Source of the DNA: Campylobacter mucosalis
Lineage (GTDB): Bacteria; Campylobacterota; Campylobacteria; Campylobacterales; Campylobacteraceae
Length of the DNA stretch: 64,000 bases
Assembly (NCBI RefSeq): GCF_013372205.1
Contig: NZ_CP053831.1
Coordinates: forward strand, 310,001 to 374,000
Direction of reading: 5' to 3'
The notes under the pieces were generated by a model. That model saw only the letters and a list, made by a program, of their open reading frames with translations. It was not told the origin of the DNA and did not search any database. A program made the translations under genes and the position numbers. This document shows, piece after piece, positions 9,165-18,239 of the stretch (positions are counted from its first letter, which is position 1; each line of letters starts with the position of its first letter).

Positions 9165-10946
9165 ATGTTAAAGGCTACGAAGCTAAAAAGGCTCGTTTTT
9201 TTCCTAATAAGTGACGCATTTATCTTTGTATCATCGATATATTTTGCGTATCTTTTGAGATTTAACGGCAACATACCTGAAATTTACTACAACGGGCTTT
9301 TTATAACTATGTTTTTGCTTGTTGGTTTAAAGCTCGGTTTTATGTGGATTTTTAAAATTTACAAAGTTCCGTGGAGATTTTTTGGGTTAAATGAAGCTCG
9401 TAAAATTTTCTTAGCTCATATTTGCGCTGCTGTTGTTTTTACTGTTATATATTTTATAGTTCAGGATTTTTTAAATCCATATCCACGAAGTGTCATATCT
9501 ATTGACCTTTTAATCTCGTGTTTGCTCGTGGGTAGTTTGCGTATCTCAAAGCGTATGTTCTTAGACTTTTCTACAAAACCGCACAGGGGAGAGCCCTGCA
9601 TTGTTTTTGGTGCTACGACAAAAGCGATACACGTTTTAAACGGATTAAGACAAGGTTATCTAGATTTTTATGCTGTAAGCGTTGTGGACGGTAGAAGCGA
9701 TCTTATAGGGACTTATTGTGATGGATTTTTGGTTCAAGATAAGAGCGAAATTCCAAGTATTGTAAAGGACTATAATGTAAAAACCGCAATCATCGCTTTA
9801 GCACTTGAACAAGATGACTTACAAGTGCTTTTTGATGAGCTTACGAGCTATGGCATACGTGATGTTAAGATGTTTTCGCTGGTTGAAAAAGAGCCGATTA
9901 AAGATATATCTATCGAGGATCTACTAGCTAGAAAACCAAAAGATTTAGACCCTCAAATCATTGCAAATTTCATAAAAGATAAGGTGGCTTTAGTTACTGG
10001 GGCTGGTGGTAGCATAGGCTCTGAGATAGTTAAGCAGTGTTTGAAATTTGGTGTTAAAGAGCTTATAATGGTCGAAAATAGCGAGTTTAACCTATATAAA
10101 ATCACAGAAGATACAAAGGATTTAAGGACTATAAGCAGACTTGTAAATATTGTAAATTTTGCTGATCTTGAAAAGATTTTTATACAGCATAGACCACAAA
10201 TAGTAATTCACGCAGCCGCTTACAAACACGTCCCGCTTTGTGAGCTAAACCCGCACCAAGCTGTGATTAACAATATCATCGGCACAAAAAATGTCATAGA
10301 TTTGGCTAAGAAATTTGGCACAAAAAAGGTTGTGGTTATCTCAAGCGATAAAGCCGTTCGCCCAACAAATATAATGGGCACGACAAAGAGAGTTTGCGAA
10401 CTTTACGCGTTAAATTCAAACGAAAGCGGTGCGTGTGAGATTGTTTGTGTTCGCTTTGGCAACGTTCTTGGCTCATCAGGTTCAGTCATACCAAAATTTA
10501 AATCTCAAATCGCCGCAAACAAACCGCTAAGCGTCACACACCCTGATATTACGCGTTATTTTATGCTCACATCAGAGGCGTGCCAGCTAGTGCTTCAAGC
10601 GGCCTCTATCGCTTGTGGTGGCGAACTTTTCGTGCTTGATATGGGTGAGCCTATAAAAATTGTAGATTTGGCTAAAAAAATGCTTATCCTATCAAACAAA
10701 GAGCATTTAGGTGTAGAATTTGTAGGGCTTAGAACTGGAGAGAAGCTTTATGAAGAGCTACTTATAAACAAAGATGACGTGCAGACAAAATTTGAAAGTA
10801 TCTTTGTAACTCACTCTGAGCCTTACGATCTTGGTTTGCTAAATAGCCAGATTGGTGAGCTTTTAAAGCTAGAAGATAGCGATGTTGCGGTTGCTTTAAA
10901 ACAAATCGTGCCAGAGTTTAACCACGCATTAAATTTAAAAGGATAA
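9165..10946 (+). CDS. pglF: PglF, membrane UDP-GlcNAc 4,6-dehydratase
   Basis: A 593-residue enzyme starting bacillosamine synthesis. Residues 1 to about 120 hold four membrane helices; a nucleotide-binding-like linker follows; from about residue 270 comes the short-chain dehydrogenase domain with VALVTGAGGSIGSE (NAD binding). The active-site region SSDKAVRPTNIMGTTKR keeps the Met in place of the usual catalytic Tyr, typical of PglF/FlaA1-type 4,6-dehydratases. The ATG directly follows the pglE stop. Assignment firm. Confidence 0.95.
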   Translation: MLKATKLKRLVFFLISDAFIFVSSIYFAYLLRFNGNIPEIYYNGLFITMFLLVGLKLGFMWIFKIYKVPWRFFGLNEARKIFLAHICAAVVFTVIYFIVQDFLNPYPRSVISIDLLISCLLVGSLRISKRMFLDFSTKPHRGEPCIVFGATTKAIHVLNGLRQGYLDFYAVSVVDGRSDLIGTYCDGFLVQDKSEIPSIVKDYNVKTAIIALALEQDDLQVLFDELTSYGIRDVKMFSLVEKEPIKDISIEDLLARKPKDLDPQIIANFIKDKVALVTGAGGSIGSEIVKQCLKFGVKELIMVENSEFNLYKITEDTKDLRTISRLVNIVNFADLEKIFIQHRPQIVIHAAAYKHVPLCELNPHQAVINNIIGTKNVIDLAKKFGTKKVVVISSDKAVRPTNIMGTTKRVCELYALNSNESGACEIVCVRFGNVLGSSGSVIPKFKSQIAANKPLSVTHPDITRYFMLTSEACQLVLQAASIACGGELFVLDMGEPIKIVDLAKKMLILSNKEHLGVEFVGLRTGEKLYEELLINKDDVQTKFESIFVTHSEPYDLGLLNSQIGELLKLEDSDVAVALKQIVPEFNHALNLKG

Positions 10947-10949
10947 TTT

Positions 10950-11843
10950 TTGGTAATAAAAGAAATTCAGCGTTTTGGCGAAGTTAGATACAAGGCTAGG
11001 GCGTATTTATGCTACCTTTTTGAGCGAAATATACCAAATCATTTGCCATCTGTAAATTTTGCAAATATCAAAGAAGGGCTTGGCAAAATCGCACATGAGA
11101 TTGACGGATTTGACGCGTTTTACGTGCTTGATAGTAATGGATTTCAAGTTGGCGATATTTATAGCTTAAATGAGAAATTTATAACTGGAAATGGTGAAAA
11201 TAGGGCAAATAAGGCATATTATTACTCAGCCGTTAAGCTAAAAAGGTGCTTTCTAAGCGATCCATACCCCTCAAGCTTAAACGGCAAACTTTGCGTAACT
11301 GCTAGTGTGCCAATTTACGATGATGAGGGCAAGTTAAAATTTGTCGCTTGTATCGACATCGGTCTTGAAAATTTGCTAAATATGATTGATGATGGGCGGA
11401 TTGAGAGCTATTTTGGTATCTTTTTACGTGGCGTATACACGATGTTTTGCGTGGCACTATTTATGATATGTGCGTTTTTGTTTTGGCAAGGGGTTAAGAG
11501 TTTTATATCGCATACTTCTGATATACAAATAGAGCAAATTTTTGAATCAACCATTATCTTAACCCTGGCACTAGCCATTTTTGACCTTGTTAAGACGATT
11601 TTTGAAGAAGAGGTACTTGGTAAAAATAGAAACGAGGCAAGTATGGCGTATAAAACTATGGTTAGATTTATTGGCTCAATTATCATCGCCCTTGCAATTG
11701 AAGCCCTAATGCTTGTGTTTAAATTTGCTATAACAGCACCTGAAAATATCATAAATGCGATATATCTAATCGGTGGTGTCGCACTCTTAATGGTCGCACT
11801 AAGCGTTTATCTGTTTAGCGTTAAAAAATCTGAGGTTTCGTGA
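10950..11843 (+). CDS. pglG: PglG, membrane protein of unknown role in the pgl locus
   Basis: A 297-residue protein occupying the pglG position after pglF. Residues 1 to about 155 look like a sensory PAS/Cache-type fold (FYVLDSNGFQVGD, VCVTAS-like VTASVPIYDDEGKLKFVACIDIG), followed by three to four membrane helices (about 165-185, 195-215, 232-256, 263-287). No transferase or dehydratase motif is visible. In C. jejuni PglG is not needed for glycan assembly as far as known, so it may sense or regulate. Start is a TTG at 10950 with AAAGGA upstream; a weak start codon, but no nearby ATG fits. The stop overlaps hisH (TGATG). Confidence 0.8.
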   Translation: MVIKEIQRFGEVRYKARAYLCYLFERNIPNHLPSVNFANIKEGLGKIAHEIDGFDAFYVLDSNGFQVGDIYSLNEKFITGNGENRANKAYYYSAVKLKRCFLSDPYPSSLNGKLCVTASVPIYDDEGKLKFVACIDIGLENLLNMIDDGRIESYFGIFLRGVYTMFCVALFMICAFLFWQGVKSFISHTSDIQIEQIFESTIILTLALAIFDLVKTIFEEEVLGKNRNEASMAYKTMVRFIGSIIIALAIEALMLVFKFAITAPENIINAIYLIGGVALLMVALSVYLFSVKKSEVS

Positions 11844-12457
11844 TGATAGCCATTGTTGATTATGGTGCAGGAAACATTCAAAGCGTTATAAATGCCTTTG
11901 AAATTTTGGGTAAAAAGGCGGTTTTAGTTAGCCACTCAGATGAGCTTAAAAACTATGATAAAGTGCTATTACCGGGCGTTGGTGCATTTGGCGAAGCGAT
12001 AAATAGGCTAAAACAGAAAAATTTAGACCTTGCGATTTTGGAATTTATAAAGAGCGGTAAGCCATTTTTAGGCATTTGCCTTGGTATGCAACTTTTGTTT
12101 GAGAAGAGCTATGAATTTGGAGAAAATCACGGGCTTGGCGTGATTAAAGGAAGTGTTGTGAAATTTGACGAGACTAAATTTCACACCTCGTTAAAAATTC
12201 CTCACGTTGGTTGGAATGTTATAAATTTTACAAAGCAGACACCAATAAATAATGGGCTAAAAACGAGCGAATTTTTATATTTTGTGCATAGTTTTCACGC
12301 TATTTGCGATGATAAAAGCGATATTTTAGGTGTTAGTGAGTATGGTTATGATTTTGTAAGTGCCGTGGCAAAAGATAATGTTTTTGCCTTTCAGCCACAT
12401 CCTGAAAAGTCCCACGATGTTGGGCTTAAAATTTTAAAGAATTTTACGGAGATATAA
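11843..12457 (+). CDS. hisH: Imidazole glycerol phosphate synthase glutaminase subunit HisH
   Basis: A 204-residue class I glutamine amidotransferase that supplies ammonia to HisF in histidine synthesis. The nucleophile elbow [10 protein letters not shown] and the [10 protein letters not shown] His/Glu end of the triad are present, and the N-terminus [14 protein letters not shown] is typical. I use the ATG at 11843, inside the pglG stop; a GTG one codon earlier is possible. It overlaps hisA by one base. HisF, its partner, is not in the window. This his pair after the pgl genes differs from C. jejuni, where pglG is followed by cheY. Confidence 0.95.
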   Translation: MIAIVDYGAGNIQSVINAFEILGKKAVLVSHSDELKNYDKVLLPGVGAFGEAINRLKQKNLDLAILEFIKSGKPFLGICLGMQLLFEKSYEFGENHGLGVIKGSVVKFDETKFHTSLKIPHVGWNVINFTKQTPINNGLKTSEFLYFVHSFHAICDDKSDILGVSEYGYDFVSAVAKDNVFAFQPHPEKSHDVGLKILKNFTEI

Positions 12458-13170
12458 TGGAAATTTTCCCAGCGATTGACCTAAAAGAGGGCTGTGCCGT
12501 AAGGCTTTTTAAGGGCGAGATGAGTAGTGCGAAAATCTACTCAAATGAGCCTGAAATTTTGGCTAAAAATTTCAGAGATTTAGGAGCAAAGTGGCTTCAT
12601 ATCGTTGATTTGGACGGAGCATTTGCAGGAGAGCCTGTAAATTTTGAAGTGATTAAAAAAATAGTAAATTCCTCAAATTTAAATGTCCAAATAGGCGGTG
12701 GCATAAGAGATGAGGAGCGTATAAAACGCTATTTGGATTTGGGTGTAAAACGCGTGATTTTAGGTTCAATCGCTCTAAAAGATCCAAAATTTGTAGCAAA
12801 TATGGCTAAACTTTATCCAATTGTCGTTGGCATTGACGCGAAAGATGGATACGTAGCGACTGAGGGCTGGGCTAATGTTTCAAATATCAAAGCAACTGAG
12901 CTTGCTAAAAAATTTGCTGATGTTGGTGTAGAGGCGATTATCTGCACTGATATAAGCAAAGATGGAACGCTAAGTGGCGTAAATGTGGACTTTACGCTTG
13001 ATATTGCTAACGCAAGTGGAGTAGAAACGATAGCAAGCGGTGGCGTATCTTGTGTTGACGATATCATCAAACTTAAAAATAGCAAAAAAATTAGCGGAGT
13101 TATTGTCGGTAAAGCGTATTATGAAGGTAAAATAGACTTAAAAAGTGCTTTTGAAAACATCTTAAAGTAA
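12457..13170 (+). CDS. hisA: 1-(5-phosphoribosyl)-5-[(5-phosphoribosylamino)methylideneamino]imidazole-4-carboxamide isomerase HisA
   Basis: A 237-residue (beta/alpha)8 barrel catalysing the Amadori rearrangement of ProFAR in histidine synthesis. The N-terminal [16 protein letters not shown] holds the first catalytic Asp; IQIGGGIR-like [11 protein letters not shown] and [13 protein letters not shown] (second Asp) and ASGGVS mark the two phosphate sites. Translation is coupled to hisH by a TAATG overlap. Beyond the stop there is no intact gene for almost 500 bases. Confidence 0.96.
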   Translation: MEIFPAIDLKEGCAVRLFKGEMSSAKIYSNEPEILAKNFRDLGAKWLHIVDLDGAFAGEPVNFEVIKKIVNSSNLNVQIGGGIRDEERIKRYLDLGVKRVILGSIALKDPKFVANMAKLYPIVVGIDAKDGYVATEGWANVSNIKATELAKKFADVGVEAIICTDISKDGTLSGVNVDFTLDIANASGVETIASGGVSCVDDIIKLKNSKKISGVIVGKAYYEGKIDLKSAFENILK

Positions 13171-13188
13171 AATTTAAAGCTATAGGGG

Positions 13189-13194
13189 TATAAT
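13189..13194 (+). promoter_or_regulatory. -10 box ahead of the chemoreceptor remnant
   Basis: TATAAT 19 bases after the hisA stop, followed by GGAAGG at about 13215. Most likely the promoter and ribosome site left from the former chemoreceptor gene. Confidence 0.45.
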
Positions 13195-13201
13195 TATCTA
13201 A

Positions 13202-13548
13202 CAAAATTTTACTCGGAAGGCTTTAATTGGCTTTGCATATGATGGATCTTTGATAAATGCCTATTTTGATAAAGGTGGTGTTGATCCAAACGGCGAAGAG
13301 TCATTTAGATTTGAGTATGGCGGTATTGAAAAAGTAGGCGCTTGTAAGAAATATGGCGTTGCTGATTGGCTAGTTTGCTCAGCAAATGAGCTTAGTACTA
13401 TAATGATACGCTAAACACTGTAAAAGAGCAAGCTGAAGGTATAAATATGATAAATCAATCAGTAGCTAATAGAACTAATGAAGTAACAGCCCAGGTTGAT
13501 AATATGGCTAAAGATATTGTTAGTGAGGTTAGGAAGAAGAAATTTTAG
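13202..13548 (+). pseudogene. Methyl-accepting chemotaxis protein remnant
   Basis: Two pieces of a chemoreceptor are fused with the middle missing. 13202-13414 reads as the end of a Cache sensor (GACKKYGVADWLVCSAN), matching [17 protein letters not shown] in the intact receptor at 61590-63578, then meets TAA. After a junction, 13421-13548 reads [19 protein letters not shown] to KKKF-stop in another frame, nearly base-for-base the 3' end of the intact gene. The second membrane helix, HAMP and the signalling hairpin are lost. Within the tail, 39 bases are missing exactly between two copies of ATCAGTAGCT that the intact gene still has (63449 and 63488). There is no plausible start. A clear decayed gene, not a functional short one. 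Confidence 0.88.
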
Positions 13549-13549
13549 G

Positions 13550-13590
13550 TTTTTTGACACATAGATTAGCTCTTTGTGTCAAAAAATTTT
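13550..13590 (+). terminator. Terminator hairpin after the chemoreceptor remnant
   Basis: Perfect 12-bp inverted repeat, TTTTTTGACACA and TGTGTCAAAAAA, with a 13-base loop, then TTTT. It is two bases past the remnant's stop and still separates hisA from cheY. The A/T ends make it usable in both directions. Confidence 0.7.
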
Positions 13591-13631
13591 AAATAAAATT
13601 TTTTTAAAGCTTCAATAAATTTAAAATCTGC

Positions 13632-13637
13632 TAGAAT
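13632..13637 (+). promoter_or_regulatory. -10 box for cheY
   Basis: TAGAAT 29 bases before the GTG start of cheY, with T/A-rich sequence upstream. Near-consensus only. Confidence 0.45.
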
Positions 13638-13665
13638 ACAGCAATTTTTACTAAAAGGATATTAT

Positions 13666-14031
13666 GTGAAGATTTTAGTTGTAGATGATAGCTCAACTAT
13701 GAGAAGAATTATAAAAAATACGCTTCAAAGACTAGGTCACGAAGATATTTTAGAAGCAGAGCACGGACTTGAGGCTTGGAATTTACTTGCTCAACATGCC
13801 GATGTGAATGTTTTGATAACTGACTGGAATATGCCTGAAATGAACGGACTTGAACTTGTAAAAAAGGTTCGTGCCGAGGCTAAATATGTTGATATGCCAA
13901 TCATAATGGTAACAACAGAGGGTGGCAAAGCAGAGGTTATTACGGCGCTTAAAGCTGGTGTTAATAACTACATAGTTAAGCCTTTTACACCGCAAGTTTT
14001 AAAAGAAAAGCTTGAAGACGTTCTTGGTTAA
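13666..14031 (+). CDS. cheY: Chemotaxis response regulator CheY
   Basis: A 121-residue single receiver domain that, phosphorylated by CheA, binds the flagellar switch. The acidic pocket is VDDSS (D7, D8), the phosphoacceptor is D53 in ITDWNMP, followed by TT of MVTTEGG and K in IVKPF. No output domain. It starts at GTG 13666 (an ATG two bases earlier runs straight into TGA), with AAGGAT upstream. It overlaps prmA by one base, as in C. jejuni where cheY, prmA and ftsH are also in series. Confidence 0.96.
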   Translation: MKILVVDDSSTMRRIIKNTLQRLGHEDILEAEHGLEAWNLLAQHADVNVLITDWNMPEMNGLELVKKVRAEAKYVDMPIIMVTTEGGKAEVITALKAGVNNYIVKPFTPQVLKEKLEDVLG

Positions 14032-14858
14032 TGAAAGAGAAATTCTACGAGCTCAGTATAAAAAGCTCAAATTTTTATAAAGAGTTATCTGAGTTTGTTT
14101 TTTCGCTTGGTATTACCTGTATCGAAGAGCGTCAAAATGAAATTTTAATTCGAGATGAGGATGATCTAAGTACTTTAGAATGGGGTGTTAATGAGTACTC
14201 TAAAAGGCTTAGCGACGCACTTGGAATTAAAAATGATACATCTACAAATTTAATACAAAAAGATAATAAAGACTGGATAGATGAGTATAAAAAGAGCATA
14301 AAGCCGGTTGATTTGGGCGAATTTTACATTCGTCCAAGTTGGGAAGCTCCTAAAGATAATGCAAAAAACATCATCATAGACCCAGCACTTGCCTTTGGCT
14401 CTGGACATCATGAAAGTACTAGTTCTTGCGTAATGTTTTTACAAAAATATGCTAGAAGTGGTATGAGTGCGATTGACGTTGGTTGTGGTAGTGGAATTTT
14501 AAGCATAGCACTTGCAAAACTTGGTTGTAGTGTAGATGCTTGTGATACCGATGAATTAGCTGTGCAAAGTGCCACTCAAAATGCTAAACTAAATGACGTA
14601 AATTTTCAAAATATTTGGGTTGGTTCTGTTACAAACTTAGATGAAAGATATGACATCGTTGTAGCAAATATTATAGCTGACGTTATTTTTATGCTAAAAA
14701 AAGATTTAAAAAATATTCTAAAAAATAGTGCATACTTAATTTTATCTGGAATTTTACAAAAATATGAAGCACGAATAATTGAAGAATTTTCAGATCTTAA
14801 GCTGGTTGAGCGAAAACAGCTTAATGACTGGGTAAGCTTCGTTTTTCAAAGAGATTAA
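14031..14858 (+). CDS. prmA: Ribosomal protein L11 methyltransferase PrmA
   Basis: A 275-residue SAM-dependent methyltransferase that trimethylates ribosomal protein L11. The N-terminal substrate domain is followed by PALAFGSGHHEST, the SAM-binding IDVGCGSGILSIALAKLG, acidic CDTDELA and VANIIADV motif IV. Length is slightly below the E. coli protein. Translation is coupled to cheY by TAATG, and ftsH follows eight bases on. Confidence 0.94.
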   Translation: MKEKFYELSIKSSNFYKELSEFVFSLGITCIEERQNEILIRDEDDLSTLEWGVNEYSKRLSDALGIKNDTSTNLIQKDNKDWIDEYKKSIKPVDLGEFYIRPSWEAPKDNAKNIIIDPALAFGSGHHESTSSCVMFLQKYARSGMSAIDVGCGSGILSIALAKLGCSVDACDTDELAVQSATQNAKLNDVNFQNIWVGSVTNLDERYDIVVANIIADVIFMLKKDLKNILKNSAYLILSGILQKYEARIIEEFSDLKLVERKQLNDWVSFVFQRD

Positions 14859-14866
14859 GGAAGGTG

Positions 14867-16774
14867 ATGAAAGATTTTCAAAATAATCAAAATAACAACA
14901 ATAATAATGGTGGGTTTTTTAATAAAAATCCAATTCTTATATTTGCAATATTTGCCATTGTTATAGTGCTTGTATTTAGAAGCCTTACTGGCGATAGCAT
15001 AGACGGCACTCTTGGTGCAAATAGCACGACAAAATCTGTTTCATACTCTGAACTAAAAGAGATGATAAAACAAAAGCAAATTTTAAAGATTGAAATTTCT
15101 GATGGTAGCATTAGAGCTCTTGGGGCTAATCAAAATATCTTTGTGACCAAACGTATACTTTCAGATCAAACCCTAATACCTTTGCTTGATGAGAGTGGCA
15201 TAGAGTATAAGGCATACAGCGATACAAATTGGCTTGGTGAGCTTATATTCTCTTGGGTTTTACCAGTATTTATATTTTTTGCTATTTGGATGTTTTTTGC
15301 TAGTCGTATGCAAAAAAATATGGGTGGTGGAATTTTAGGCATAGGAAGTGCAAAAAAGCTTATCAACTCAGAGAAACCAAAGGTAAAATTTGATGATGTT
15401 GCAGGTGTTGAAGAGGCAAAAGACGAGGTTGTTGAGATAGTTGATTATCTTAAAAACCCAGATAAATATATAAGACTTGGTGCAAAGATACCAAAGGGAA
15501 TTTTGCTTGTAGGGCCTCCAGGTACTGGTAAAACGCTTTTAGCTCGTGCGGTTGCGGGAGAGGCCGATGTGCCGTTTTTCTCAATGTCGGCTTCAAGCTT
15601 TATTGAGATGTTTGTTGGTGTTGGCGCTAGTCGCGTTCGTGATCTTTTTGAGAGTGCTAAAAAAGAGAGTCCGGCGATAGTATTCATAGATGAGATTGAC
15701 GCGATAGGAAAGAGTAGAAACTCAGGCCCAATGGGTGGCAATGATGAACGCGAACAGACGCTAAATCAGCTACTTTCTGAAATGGATGGTTTTGACTCGG
15801 ATAAATTACCTGTTATTGTTATAGCAGCTACAAATAGACCTGAAATTCTAGACGCGGCACTTTTACGTCCTGGACGTTTTGATCGTCAAGTTTTGGTTGA
15901 TAAGCCTGACTTTAAGGGTAGGATAGATATCCTAAAAGTTCATATGAAAGATGTTAAAATTTCAAAAGATGTTGATTTAGACGAGATTGGTCGCTTAACA
16001 ACTGGTTTGGCTGGGGCTGATTTGCAAAATATTATAAACGAAGCCGCACTTTTAGCTGGTAGAAAATCAAAGCCTGAAGTTGAGCAGGCTGACTTGGTTG
16101 AAGCGGTGGAGAGATCTATTGCTGGACTTGAGAAAAAATCTCGTCGTGTAAATCCAAAAGAGAAGCGAATAGTTACATACCACGAAAGCGGTCACGCACT
16201 CATAGCTGAAGTAACTAAAGGTGCTAAAAAAGTTAGTAAGGTTTCTGTTATCCCTAGGGGATTAGCGGCACTTGGATATACTTTAAATCGCCCTGAAGAG
16301 AATAAATTTATGATGCAAAAACACGAACTTATAGCTGAAGTTGATGTGCTTTTAGGTGGTCGTGCAGCAGAAGAGGTGTTTATAAAAGAAATTTCAACTG
16401 GTGCTAGTAATGATCTTGAGAGGGCAACGGATATATTTAAAGCCATGATAAGTATGTATGGTATGACAGACGTTGCTGGACTTATGGTGCTTGAAAAACA
16501 GCGAAACAACTTCCTTGGCGGACAGACTATAAAAGATTATAGCGATAAAACAGCACAAATGGTTGACGAGACCGTAAAACAAATGCTAGACGCTAGGTAT
16601 CAAGAAGTTTTATCAACTCTTAGAACATATAGTGGTGCTATTGAAGATATGGTTAAGGCACTTTATGAAGAAGAAACTATCGAGGGTGCTAAAGTTCGTG
16701 AGATTATTAGAAAATTTGAAGAGGAAAATGGACTGCCAACTAGGCTAACTCCTGAGGAAGATAAAGAGAAGTAG
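14867..16774 (+). CDS. ftsH: ATP-dependent zinc metalloprotease FtsH
   Basis: A 635-residue membrane-bound AAA+ protease for quality control of membrane and regulatory proteins. It begins with an Asn/Gln-rich stretch (residues 4-14), then a membrane helix at about 22-38, a periplasmic domain and a second helix at about 125-148. The AAA domain has [17 protein letters not shown] and the second region of homology ending RPGRFDRQ. The zinc protease motif is HESGHAL (HEXXH), with LGGRAAEE downstream. I use the ATG at 14867; a GTG three bases upstream gives one extra Met. AAGGAAGG lies before it. Confidence 0.97.
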   Translation: MKDFQNNQNNNNNNGGFFNKNPILIFAIFAIVIVLVFRSLTGDSIDGTLGANSTTKSVSYSELKEMIKQKQILKIEISDGSIRALGANQNIFVTKRILSDQTLIPLLDESGIEYKAYSDTNWLGELIFSWVLPVFIFFAIWMFFASRMQKNMGGGILGIGSAKKLINSEKPKVKFDDVAGVEEAKDEVVEIVDYLKNPDKYIRLGAKIPKGILLVGPPGTGKTLLARAVAGEADVPFFSMSASSFIEMFVGVGASRVRDLFESAKKESPAIVFIDEIDAIGKSRNSGPMGGNDEREQTLNQLLSEMDGFDSDKLPVIVIAATNRPEILDAALLRPGRFDRQVLVDKPDFKGRIDILKVHMKDVKISKDVDLDEIGRLTTGLAGADLQNIINEAALLAGRKSKPEVEQADLVEAVERSIAGLEKKSRRVNPKEKRIVTYHESGHALIAEVTKGAKKVSKVSVIPRGLAALGYTLNRPEENKFMMQKHELIAEVDVLLGGRAAEEVFIKEISTGASNDLERATDIFKAMISMYGMTDVAGLMVLEKQRNNFLGGQTIKDYSDKTAQMVDETVKQMLDARYQEVLSTLRTYSGAIEDMVKALYEEETIEGAKVREIIRKFEEENGLPTRLTPEEDKEK

Positions 16775-16775
16775 T

Positions 16776-17390
16776 ATGAACTATATCGCAAAATCGGGTC
16801 ATAAATATATAATGTTTTTTGGTGTCCTTATGCTTTTGGCATTTGGCTTTGATATGTTTAAACTCTTTTTTGTGGCTGTTTTTATAGTATCTTTGCTGTT
16901 TTTTAGGGGTAAAATTTCAAAACCTCTCTTAAGCGATCCACTTGCTATTATCTCTCCGATAGATGGTAAAATTTTAGAGATTGGCTCCTCTGATTTTGAC
17001 GGCAAAAAATGTACAAGAGTAGTGATACAAAAGTCTGTTTGTGGCGTTGGTGTGTTTTACTCGCCTTGTGAAGCAAAGATAACTGAGTTTCGCCAACGAC
17101 ACGGACTTTTTTTATGCTTAAAACTAAAACAAGCTTTATCACTTAATGAAAAGGCGATATATTATTTTTCAAAAGATGGGCGCAAGATAGCAATGAGAGT
17201 TATCGCTGGTCCTTTATCAAGGGAGCTTAGCTTAGAAAATCCGCAATCTGTAAATTTGGGCGATGAGCTTGGATTTTTAGGCAGCGGTCAAGTTATGCTA
17301 TTTTTACCAAATGATGCTAAAATTTGCGTTGGAGTAGGTGAAAATTTACTCTCTCTTAGCACACTTGGTTATTTAAATAAAAAGAGATAA
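16776..17390 (+). CDS. Phosphatidylserine decarboxylase-related protein
   Basis: A 204-residue protein of the short phosphatidylserine decarboxylase family (archaeal/Campylobacterota type). Two membrane helices near the N-terminus (about 8-45) precede the catalytic part with SPIDGKI and, near the C-terminus, FLGSGQVMLFLP, where the Gly-Ser is the expected self-cleavage and pyruvoyl site. It should convert phosphatidylserine to phosphatidylethanolamine. Its neighbour one base on is pssA, which makes phosphatidylserine, so the two form a phospholipid pair. The GS context is GSGQ, not the usual LGST, so the exact substrate is not certain. Confidence 0.85.
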   Translation: MNYIAKSGHKYIMFFGVLMLLAFGFDMFKLFFVAVFIVSLLFFRGKISKPLLSDPLAIISPIDGKILEIGSSDFDGKKCTRVVIQKSVCGVGVFYSPCEAKITEFRQRHGLFLCLKLKQALSLNEKAIYYFSKDGRKIAMRVIAGPLSRELSLENPQSVNLGDELGFLGSGQVMLFLPNDAKICVGVGENLLSLSTLGYLNKKR

Positions 17391-17391
17391 G

Positions 17392-18111
17392 ATGAACAAT
17401 CAAAAACCACAATTAATGTATATTTTACCAAATTTATTTACGGCAGCTAGTGCATTTTTGGGTGTTGTAAGCATTATTGCTAGTATTAGGGGCGAGTATG
17501 AGAAGGCGATTATTTGGATTATTTTATCGCTTATTCTTGATGGGCTTGACGGTCGTGTAGCTAGACTTACTAAAACGACTAGCAAATTTGGCGTGGAATT
17601 TGATAGTCTTGCTGATCTTGTCGCGTTTGGAGTGGCTCCTGCTATACTTTTTTACCTTACTATTGGTGAGCAGTTTGGTAGATTTGGTGTTTTAGCAAGT
17701 GCTATGTTTGTAGTTTTTGGAGCAATTCGCTTGGCTCGTTTTAACGTTACAACTGGAACTTATGAGCCAAACGTATTTATAGGACTTCCCATACCAACCG
17801 CTGCTATCATTAGTGCTTTGTATGTTGGAGTGTATGTAAACTACGATCTTAAGGGGTTTGAGTGGCTCTATATTTTTATGCAGTGTGTTTTAGCGGTGCT
17901 AATGGTAAGTAACATAAGATATCCAAGTTTTAAAAAGGTAAATTTGCAACAAGCTCACGTTATGAGAATTTTAGTTGGTCTGGTTATAGCCTTTTCTATG
18001 CTATATCTTTATCCATTAGAAAGTGCTGTAATAGTTATGAGCGTTTATGTGTTTTATGGTATAATCCGCACGTTTGTGATGTTTTTAAAGAACCAAAAAA
18101 AGGAGAGCTAG
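17392..18111 (+). CDS. pssA: CDP-diacylglycerol--serine O-phosphatidyltransferase
   Basis: A 239-residue integral membrane CDP-alcohol phosphatidyltransferase making phosphatidylserine from CDP-diacylglycerol and serine. The full family signature is visible: DGLDGRVAR followed by G-V-E-F-D-S-L-A-D (D-G-x2-A-R-x8-G-x3-D-x3-D). About seven hydrophobic helices. It lies next to the decarboxylase. Its last codons contain AAAGGAG, which also serves as a ribosome site for the leader peptide that starts at the last base of the stop codon. Confidence 0.94.
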   Translation: MNNQKPQLMYILPNLFTAASAFLGVVSIIASIRGEYEKAIIWIILSLILDGLDGRVARLTKTTSKFGVEFDSLADLVAFGVAPAILFYLTIGEQFGRFGVLASAMFVVFGAIRLARFNVTTGTYEPNVFIGLPIPTAAIISALYVGVYVNYDLKGFEWLYIFMQCVLAVLMVSNIRYPSFKKVNLQQAHVMRILVGLVIAFSMLYLYPLESAVIVMSVYVFYGIIRTFVMFLKNQKKES

Positions 18112-18188
18112 TGAGTGTCGGCGTGACAAAGTCATTGAAATTTTTACCAAAAATTGAAATAAAAAACTCTCTACTGCTACTTAGGTAG
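18111..18188 (+). CDS. Leucine-codon leader peptide upstream of leuA
   Basis: A 25-codon GTG-start frame that begins on the last base of the pssA TAG and ends 51 bases before leuA. The product reads MSVGVTKSLKFLPKIEIKN then SLLLLR-stop: four consecutive Leu codons of three kinds (CTA CTG CTA CTT) directly before Arg and stop, with two more Leu codons earlier. AAAGGAG lies six bases before the GTG. A run of codons for the pathway's end product in a short translated frame before the first gene of leucine synthesis is the classic mark of attenuation control. I am confident in the frame and less so in the start codon. Confidence 0.75.
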   Translation: MSVGVTKSLKFLPKIEIKNSLLLLR

Positions 18189-18190
18189 CA
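18175..18190 (+). promoter_or_regulatory. Hairpin overlapping the Leu codons of the leader peptide
   Basis: TGCTAC-TTAG-GTAGCA forms a six-base-pair hairpin covering the last Leu codons, Arg and the stop. A ribosome stalled on the Leu codons would prevent it from forming. No T-run follows, so it is not a standard terminator; a competing structure, Rho or translational control of leuA would be needed. Confidence 0.5.
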
Positions 18191-18239
18191 AAATTCTCTA
18201 GCATTAACCACAAAAACTAAAATCAAACAAAGGATAAAA

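Noticed and set aside
13202-13548. Possibility of a functional short gene or small RNA between hisA and cheY
   Set aside because: Both halves match pieces of a chemoreceptor, the frame breaks at the junction, and no start fits; decay explains everything seen.
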